Origin: Liriodendron chinense
Taxonomy: Eukaryota; Streptophyta; Magnoliopsida; Magnoliales; Magnoliaceae
Direction: 5' to 3'
Assembly: GCA_003013855.2 (NCBI GenBank)
Contig: ML058484.1
Location: 5,753,344-5,817,343 of the forward strand
Length of the DNA: 64,000 bases
Both the position numbers and the translations under genes were made by a program. The notes under the pieces were generated by a model. That model did not search any database, had not been told where the DNA came from, and saw only the letters and a list, made by a program, of their open reading frames with translations. This document shows positions 56,893 to 64,000 of the stretch, one piece after another (the first letter of the stretch is position 1; the number at the start of each line of letters is the position of its first letter).

Positions 56893-57013
56893 TGCCATTC
56901 AATCAGTGCAGGTTTGATAGTGGGTCCCACATTTTCTTTTTTTATTTTTCTTTTTATTCTATTTTGGACGACGGAAATGCCTCGGTCCGTGTCAGGAGTT
57001 TTATGGTATTAGG
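56893..57013. repeat. Tandem duplication, copy 1, part A
   Basis: TGCCATTCAATCAGTGC, then GGACGACGGAAATGCC and TTTTATGGTATTAGG, matches 58141-58253. Part B of copy 1 lies at 58047-58140 after two MITEs. Confidence 0.85.
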
Positions 57014-57535
57014 AACGCAGATGGGTAGTGACCCCAACATCAGCCAGGCGGCTGATGTCAAAGCTGTGTAGGCCCCACCATGATGTATGTGTTTTATCCA
57101 CGCTGTACATCCATTTTTCCACCTCATTTTAGGGCATGAGCCCAAAAATGAGGCAGATCCAAATCTTAGGTGGACCATACCACAGGAAAACCATGTTGAT
57201 TGAACGTCCACCATTAAAAACTTTTTAAGGCCCACCGTGATGTTTATTTGCCATCAAATTTATTGATAAGGTCACACGGACCTGGATGAAGTGAAACCAC
57301 AAATATCAGCTTGATCCAAAAACTTCTGCCGCCTCCAAGAAGTTTTCAACGGTGGACGTTTAATTCCCACTGTTTCCTGTGGTGTTGTCCACCTTAGATT
57401 TGGATCTGCCTAATTTTTTGGCCCATGCCCTAAAATGAGGTGGGAAAATGGATGGACAACGTGGATAAAACACATAAATCATGATGGTGCCCACACAGCT
57501 TTGACGGGAGCTGGTGTTGGGTCAATCCGCGTCCA
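57014..57535. mobile_element. Hairpin MITE with 9-bp target duplication GGTATTAGG
   Basis: GGTATTAGG at 57005-57013 and 57536-57544. Ends AACGCAGATGGGTAGTGACC and the complement of GTTGGGTCAATCCGCGTCC. Core GTAGGCCCCACCATGATG ... CATGATGGTGCCCAC. Length 522 bp. Confidence 0.88.
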
Positions 57536-57545
57536 GGTATTAGGG

Positions 57546-58046
57546 GACGCGGATTGCCTGTGAAAGCCTTTCGCAGGCATATCCTGCGTTCTAAATTTAT
57601 GTGGGGCCCACTGTAATGTTTGTGAGAAATCTATGCCGTCCAAACATTTTGTGAGATCATTTTAGGCATTGCCACTAAAAATGAACGGAATCCAAGACTC
57701 AAGTGGACTGAAAACGTGACGATTGAAATTCCACGGTTGAAATATTCGTGGGGCCACAGAAGTTTCGAATCAGGATAATATTTGTGTTTTCAGTTTATCT
57801 AAGTAGGAATGACATTATGAACGGTATGGATGTCATATAAACATCACTGTGGACCAATAAAGGTTTCAACGGTAGGAATTTCCCTACCCACCTTTTGCTT
57901 TAGGGCGGCCCACTTAAGTCTTGGATCCCGTTCATGTTTGGTTGCAATGCCTAAAATGATATAAAAAACGGTTGGACGGCGTAGATTTCTCACAAACATC
58001 ACGGTGGCCCCCACCTAGATTCCGAACCCAGGAGATGCCTGCGTCC
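57546..58046. mobile_element. Hairpin MITE with 9-bp target duplication GTATTAGGG
   Basis: GTATTAGGG at 57537-57545 and 58047-58055. Ends GACGCGGATTGCCTG and ...GATGCCTGCGTCC. Core TGTGGGGCCCACTGTAATG ... CACGGTGGCCCCCACC. It inserted into the right target duplication of the previous element. Confidence 0.88.
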
Positions 58047-58338
58047 GTATTAGGGTATGGATACATTCGAAGCATGTGGGGCACACCGTGGTGTGTTTGT
58101 GCCATCCAACCCCTACATTTGATTCTTCACCTATTCCTGGTGCCATTCAATCAGTGCTGGTTTGATAGTGGGCCCCACATCTTCTTTTTTATTTTTATTT
58201 TTCTGTTTGGACGACGGAAATGCCCTCAGCATCTGTCTGGAATTTCATGGTATTAAGATATGGATACATTCGAAGGATGTGGGCCCCACCGTGGTGTGCT
58301 TGTGCCATCCAACCCCTCCATTTGATTCTTCCCCCCTA
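58047..58338. repeat. Tandem duplication: copy 1 part B, then intact copy 2
   Basis: 58056-58140 (TATGGATACATTCGAAGCAT ... ATTCCTGG) equals 58256-58338. 58141-58253 equals 56893-57013. In copy 2 the A/B junction reads GGTATTAAGATATGGATAC, uninterrupted. Confidence 0.88.
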
Positions 58339-58589
58339 ATGTTACACCCTGTTTGGTATGCTGAAATTGGCTGTAATCGGAGGTACTTTGAGGTAAGTGC
58401 ACCAAAATGTTGTGTTTGGCGCCGTTGATTCGAGGCAGCATAGTCTCAAGTGTAACTGTGTAAGTGTATTACGGGACAAATGGATTTCTTTGTATTTGTC
58501 AGTTAATGGAATGGAAATGTGCCATTATTATGATTTTATTAGTGTCAACCCACACATCAAAATTGCCCATTAAATCTAAATTCATTATG

Positions 58590-59230
58590 TAAATTTTCAT
58601 GATATTATAGTTACATCTCCAGTATTAAATGCACAATTTTATCGTCTTTTGAAATCTCACATTTTATTGTTATTATAGTGTAATTAAAGTTAATTATCGT
58701 TTTTTTTCCCTTCCTTGCATGGAGTTGCACATTTAATAAAGGTGTCGCTAGGTTACTAATTTACCATACGTGTGGCATGCTAACGATACCCAAAGTAATT
58801 CAATTATGGATTGCAACACTAAATCACATTTGTAGAATGATATGTATTATCCAAACTTCAGCCATTTCAATGAACGGTTAAAAAAGGCCAATGAGTGACC
58901 TATTTGTGATCCTTAGGTTTGAGGCCAACTCAAGGCTTTAAATTTTGTCATTTTTGGTAAAATATATATTTCAATGGGCTTATTACAACCATTTTACCAA
59001 ATATCATATACGTAGGTTAATTTGGGATATTAAAGTTGATTTAGTTAATTAAATTCAAATTTTTTTTTAAATAATTTAAATATATTCTAATTACAGTATA
59101 CAAACACAACTTCTAAATTTTAGTGCATTCCAATTACAAGCTGTCAAAAATACTTAAGCATTCAAAATCACTTTAATTCCAATATAATTGTGATTTTTAT
59201 TCTAATGCATTTTTAATATGGCATGCAATG
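58590..59230. repeat. Dispersed AT-rich repeat, copy 1
   Basis: Collinear with 62690-63260: TTTTGAAATCTCACATTT, then GTGTGGCATGCTAACGATAC, ATATATATTTCAATGGGC, TATTAAAGTTGATTTAG. Partly repeated again at 59330-59500. Type unknown. Confidence 0.65.
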
Positions 59231-59239
59231 ATACCTTAA

Positions 59240-59640
59240 AAGAATCCAATCATCAACAACAACACTAAAACCACACCAATAGAATGATTTGAACTCTCCA
59301 AGGGGTGGTCATCTAAAATGGGTAAAAATTGTTGGTTTGTGTGATTCTTATGCTTGTGGCCTATTCAAGACTCAGAATTTTCTCTTTTTTGATGGAAGTA
59401 TATATTTCATTAAGTTTATTATAATTATTCCATCAAACATAACATTCCTAAACTAATTTAGAATATTAAATTGATTTAATTATTCAAATTCAAGTTTTAT
59501 GAATATAATAAAGAATTCCAATACAAATAGGTGTTCCAATTCACATGCATTCAGTGTAACTGTGAATTGGATTCCAATGCATTCCAATTACAATGTGCCA
59601 AAATGAGCCCTCGGCGGAGGTGACTTCATTCTCACCCAGT
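59240..59640. repeat. Dispersed AT-rich repeat, partial copy
   Basis: GGAAGTATATATTTCATTAAG, CATCAAACATAACATTCC, TTAAATTGATTTAATTA parallels 58950-59080 and 63020-63110. Confidence 0.6.
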
Positions 59641-59812
59641 CTACGAAGCCTCCCTGCAGTGTCCCTGCCACATCTACAACGTCCATTATTTCCGTCAGCT
59701 TGTGTTAGGACATGAGCCTCACAGTGGGCCCATGTAGTGTCATATGAAGGGGGGCGCCATGTTAGGTCTTTAACTTAAAATTGAGGGATGTAGATTGTGT
59801 ACTGACCCATGT

Positions 59813-60215
59813 GAAGACTCTGTGTGACCCATCATGATGTATGTGTTTTATCCATGCTGTCCATCCGTTTGTCCACCTCATTTTAGGGTATGAGCCCAAA
59901 GTTGAAGTATATCCAAAGCTCACGTGGACCACACGACATGAAACAATGAAAATTGAACCGCTGAAAACTTCCTAATGCACACAAGTTTTCTATCAAGCTA
60001 ATATTTCATTCAGGTCTGCGTTAATGAACAGGTTGGATGACAAATAAACATCATGGTGGACTTATAGGAAGTTTTCAACGGTGATGTCATTATCCCGCTG
60101 TTTTCTGTGGTGTGGCCCACTTGAGCTATGGATATTCTTCAATTTTGGGCTCATACCCAAAAATAAGCTTAGAGAAATGGATGAACAGCGTGGATAAAAC
60201 ACATACGTGTGGTAA
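59813..60215. mobile_element. Hairpin MITE of the GGGCCCACC-core family
   Basis: Left CTGTGTGACCCATCATGATG, TGTTTTATCCATGCTGTCC; right GAACAGCGTGGATAAAACAC, ATACGTGTGG. Termini degraded. Confidence 0.75.
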
Positions 60216-61109
60216 ATGGGGGAGACGTCTCACTGTAGAATTATCCATAACCAAGGTGGGCCACACGGACGACGCCGAAGGAAAAATGGGAAAATTAGGA
60301 AGGGACCCTTACCATACAAACTTAAGTTGAATGAGGAGTCCGTTGTACTGTTTATATGTCATCCAATCCATTCATCTGGTGCGTCGCACATGAATTAAGG
60401 GACACACCGAAAATAAGAACATTCAAGTTTTAAATGGGCCACACAATGTGAATAAATGTACAACCTATGCATGTACATTGCTCCATGTTGTGGTGTGTCC
60501 CTACTGAGTTTTTGGTAGCAATGATTCTTGGGATTCACGGTACGGATGAAAATTCTCTCCCCATTAACGGTTTTCTACATATACATCATCGGTGGGCCCC
60601 ACAAAGGTAAGGTTGACGTCTTGTAACTGAAACGCTGCACGTGCCAATTTGGCGTGCACGTGTTGGATCCTGGACTTTCAGTGGGCTAGTGGCCCGTACC
60701 TGATGGATGGTTCAGATCTCACACACTTTCTCGACTTTTGGCAAGGTTGCCCAAGATCACATGATTGGCCTGATCTTATTAACTAATTACCAAGTTACCA
60801 TTGTAATTTTATACCGCGCATGTGGCATACATCTACATGGATCGACACCGTTGGACCTATTGTCAATGGATCATGGTCCCAAAATCACAATGTTTGCGCA
60901 ATCTTGACCATCCATAGGTCCCATCAAATGGCTGGTTGAAATAAAATGCTAAAAAAAAACAAGAAGCCACCAATCCGAATTCAACGGCTAAAACCGATAG
61001 GGTAGGCGAGGAATTGGTTGCAGGCAGCAGCGGTAAAAGCTGTTAAGGTTGGACCATGGAAAAAAGAAAAAAAAAAAAAAAAAAAAGCACCCAATTTAGT
61101 TAATCTCCT
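60216..61109. other. Intergenic, no gene seen
   Basis: Only MITE-like scraps (GGTGGGCCCCACAAAGG at 60591). A(27) run at 61060-61085. Confidence 0.45.
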
Positions 61110-61780
61110 CTACGCTTGAAAATAGTTTTGGATCGTACTAATATTTTTGTATTTTCAGTTGATTTTGTTAGAAATGGTATGAATGGCATATACACATCAC
61201 GGTGGACCTAGGGCTGTAAATGGGTCAGCGGACCCGATGGGGTACCCAGAACCAACCCATTTAGACCCGACCCAGACCCGACCCATTTGTTAAATGGTAC
61301 GGGTCTGGGTCCAAGAACAGACCCAGTTGTTAAACCAGGTCTGGGTCTGGTTTCCTTTATATTAGACCCGACCCGCCCCAACCCGAACCCATTTAGTAAG
61401 TGGGCGGGTTTGATCTATGTTTCAAGGGACCCGTCTAGCCCAGACTCGTCTAGACCCGATTTTAAGCCTTGTAAAATGCTTGCATACTTGATCCAGACCC
61501 AGACCCAGACCCATTAGACCTGACTCATTTATAAATGGGTCTGGGTGGATCTCCCTCTACCAGACCCGAACCCATTTATAAATGAGTCTGATGGGTTGAC
61601 TCAGACCCGACCCGGACCCGCCCATTTAGTAAAAGGGTCTGGGTCTAAAATTTGGACCCAGACCCGTTTAGTAAATGGGCGGGTCTGGTTTTGGATAAAC
61701 CCGCCCCGAACCCGACCATTTACTGGACCTAAGGAAATTTCAATGGTAGCTATTTTCCTACCCTAATTATCCTGTTGCGT
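61110..61780. mobile_element. Hairpin MITE fragment carrying a nested hAT-like element
   Basis: GGATCGTACTAATATTTTTG, CATCACGGTGGACCTA, then (after the insertion) AAGGAAATTTCAATGGTAGC reads through as MITE core once the insert and one target copy are removed. Confidence 0.75.
61211..61723. mobile_element. hAT-like MITE, GACCCGACCC-rich, 8-bp target duplication
   Basis: TGGACCTA at 61203-61210 and 61724-61731. The left end GGGCTGTAAATGGGTCAG pairs with the complement of the right end (GTAAATGGTCGGG). Interior is CAGACCCGACCC / GGGTCTGGGTC words on both strands. The right end lacks the first bases of the terminus. Confidence 0.85.
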
Positions 61781-61811
61781 GTTTCACTAAGTTTTTAATC
61801 TGCTTCACAAC

Positions 61812-61940
61812 TTTGTTGATGAAGAGGCAACCATTGAGGTCATGTATCGATTCCCATAGCGGGGGTGGCTAACATTGTGATGTGACTAACAAAGCTGGTT
61901 GGGTGTACTAACCCAAAAAGAAAAAAAAAGAAAAAAAATT
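61812..61940 (+). mobile_element. SINE family 1 copy
   Basis: TTGATGAAGAGGCAACCATT, GTATCGATTCCCATAG (B-box-like), GGGGTGGCTAACATTGTG, GGTTGGGTGTACTAACCC, then an A-rich tail with G interruptions. Confidence 0.8.
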
Positions 61941-62689
61941 GTTATGTAAAGTTGATGATGAGACTTGGCGGAATTTGATTGGACCAGTATTGCTGTCAAA
62001 GATAGCCCACAAAATATATTTGAAAGTTGTTCCATTGACCAAGCCCAGCTCTCAAGCAGCACTTTTTGTCCCACGCTGCTGTTAGAGATGGGTCACGTAA
62101 AGCATGTTTGAAAACTGTTGGGTCCATCACACACTCAACCGGGCCCACTTCAAACATAGATACATGACCCAAATTAAATGCTGTCATGTCATGTCATGTC
62201 TGATCACTACATTAGGTCACCAACCAATCCACTTCTCATTTATTCATTCCCCAAAACAGAAAAAGCCAAAAATGATGATACACACTGGGCACACGTAGAT
62301 TGCACACGAAAAAGGTGCCTTTTGAGCTCGCACCAGCTACGCACCTTATCGACACTGTCCTTTGAGTTGCATATACTTTGAATGGACCATGGCTCATTAA
62401 TCAGTTGAAAAGATGATTCTTCCCCATGATTTTTGTAGTTGAATCTAATCCATTGAAAGTTTCTTTTAGTGGCAGTCGCTCAATGTACCCATCGACTGTC
62501 AGCCATCTTTTCAAAGTTTCCTATGGCGATGCATTTAAGTAGGTTCAAGGACATGGATAGTTCTGATCATGAGGCGATCTCTAAAGCGGTCTGCAATGGA
62601 GCGAAACATGCCTGTGCAATCCTAGCCGTGCATTTGCATTCGGCTTCCAAAAGTCATTTGCCAATATGAATTCATGAGTAAACGGAGTT
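61941..62689. other. Intergenic, no supported gene
   Basis: A frame at 62469-62669 has fairly protein-like composition but no family motif, and no splice or homolog support; left unannotated. Confidence 0.4.
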
Positions 62690-63260
62690 GGACGGCAATG
62701 AAATTCACAATTTTAGCGTGCTTTAAAATCTCACCTTTCTATAGTGATTCTAGTATAATTGAAAGTTTACTTTGAAAGGTAAAAGAGTTGTATGTGTAAG
62801 AATAACCTTACTAAGCTATTTGTAAATGTGGCATGCTGCTGATGCTCCAAGATGACTCAAGTATTGGCTATACCTTTAAACCCATATTAGTAGAATAATT
62901 CAAACTGTCTAAACATTAGTCATGTAAATTAGTGGTTAAAAGACATTCATGAGTCATCTTTTATCCTTATACTTCTCGCTCACCTGAGACTTGGAATTTC
63001 ATTATACTTTGCTTAAGTATATATTTTAATGAGCATCTTGTAGTCATTCCATCAAATATAAGTATGTACATTAATTTGGTTTATTAAAGTTGATTTGATA
63101 ATTAAATTTAAATTTATATAATTATGCTACAAAATTACAATGCATTTCAACTTTTAAATTTCAGTGAATTTCAATTACATGGTGACAAATACAACTAAAG
63201 ATTCAGAATTACCTTATTTTGATTTCAATTCCAATTCATACTAAATTTGGCTAAAGTCAA
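62690..63260. repeat. Dispersed AT-rich repeat, copy 2
   Basis: Collinear with 58590-59230: TTTAAAATCTCACCTTTC, ATGTGGCATGCTGCTGATGC, AAGTATATATTTTAATGAGC, TATTAAAGTTGATTTG. Confidence 0.65.
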
Positions 63261-63354
63261 TGTAAGCTTTTAAATTAAGTGGTTGTTTGACATTGTATAA
63301 GAGGAGAAGGTCTTTTCTTTGAATTTGAATCTCGGCCTTTTCTTTGAATTTGAA

Positions 63355-63580
63355 TATCAGCACTCTATTGTGTGCACATAGCATCGGCTCATCCACCCGC
63401 TTATTCACCTCATCTTAAAGGTACTTAATCCCCACTGTTCCTCATGGTGTGGTTCATCTGAGTTTTGGATCGAACAGATTATTTTCCAGAAGTCCTATAG
63501 TTTCTCAACTGATGGATGGAGTGGATGTAACAAAAACATCATGGTGGGCCCACAGACCTTAGGTGTTGCACACTCTTCGT
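63355..63580. mobile_element. Hairpin MITE, right half
   Basis: CCCCACTGTTCCTCATGGTG, TGATGGATGGAGTGGATG, CATCATGGTGGGCCCACAG. Left half absent. Confidence 0.7.
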
Positions 63581-64000
63581 AGAACGGGTGTTGTAGAGAG
63601 ACCTGGTGCCTCTTGCCTCCATACAAGTTGCATGCATGGGGGAGATCACTATCACTCATTTGGTATTTAAAATAGTGGGTGGGACGTGGTGCAAAAATCA
63701 CAATTACTGGATGATCCTAGCCGTTGAACTGGTGGCATACAAACAAAATAAAAGGCAGAGATAAGCAAAGGCTGACAGTCGTTGAGAACATGTTTATTTA
63801 ATAATAGACGGTTAGGATGATCCAATCAAAGAAACGTTTTGATCAGTGTCCAATCAACGGCTGATTCTGCAGAATTCATGGTTCAGATCATCATAGACGT
63901 TGCCAGGTTCTTATGGCACGCTATCTGAGGCAGCGGATCCGCTCTCCAAACAACCGTCCAACCCAATCGGCCAACGTCCGCTCCTGCGCACGTTAGAAAC
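63581..64000. other. Intergenic to window end
   Basis: No gene or resolved repeat. Confidence 0.4.

Noticed and set aside
62469..62669. 66-codon frame with fairly protein-like composition (SSDHEAISKAVCNGAKHAC)
   Set aside because: No family recognised, no splice context or GC shift that I can see, and the length is within chance for this window.
1..64000. CRISPR arrays, rRNA genes, bacterial operons, viral genes
   Set aside because: None seen. Tandem repeats here are microsatellites, minisatellites or transposon parts; no repeat-spacer pattern or viral coding frame was found.

Overview
This window reads as nuclear DNA from a flowering plant. The genes have short exons with GT..AG introns, one encodes a plastid-type purine enzyme with a transit-like leader, and two others belong to plant-specific small-protein families (DUF761, DUF3511). 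Genes are sparse and lie in a sea of transposon-derived sequence. The self-complementary repeats with a core reading 'GTGGGGCCCACC ... TTTTATCCACGCCGTCC' remind me of magnoliid genomes, but that is memory, not proof.

Layout. 1-18.5 kb has no convincing host gene. It holds hairpin MITEs, tRNA-derived SINEs, a probable solo LTR (4.6-6.0 kb), a degenerate minisatellite (7.2-8.2 kb), a 1.74-kb Mutator-like element nested inside another MITE (8.3-10.2 kb) and a hAT-like element (11.9-12.3 kb). 18.6-27.8 kb holds a dimeric hairpin MITE directly upstream of an eight-exon gene for phosphoribosylformylglycinamidine cyclo-ligase (AIR synthetase, PurM/PUR5), with LINE fossils in its introns. 29.7-35.5 kb on the minus strand holds a repeat-containing terminal exon and, 4.4 kb upstream, a first-exon candidate (SWADEVE motif). 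They may be one gene whose intron carries a giant imperfect inverted repeat of about 3.7 kb. 36-43 kb is intergenic: a dimeric MITE, a hAT-like element and a 1.4-kb tandem duplication. 44.2-44.8 kb is an intronless DUF761 gene. 45-56 kb is intergenic: MITEs, a probable Copia-type LTR and the second 1.2-kb member of the Mutator-like family. 56.3-56.65 kb is an intronless DUF3511 gene, followed by a tandem duplication that two MITEs have split. 58-64 kb is again intergenic repeats.

The few genes show no operon-like or pathway relationship. Their connection is that their flanks and introns are largely transposon-made. The most distinctive content is (i) a large family of about 0.5-kb, end-to-end self-complementary elements with a common core but exchanged termini and 9-bp target-site duplications, and (ii) a two-member Mutator-like family packed with GATC-centred palindromes and keeping a short start-codon exon with a splice donor. 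Exon boundaries were read by eye from splice consensus and family similarity; repeat ends are exact only where a target-site duplication is given.
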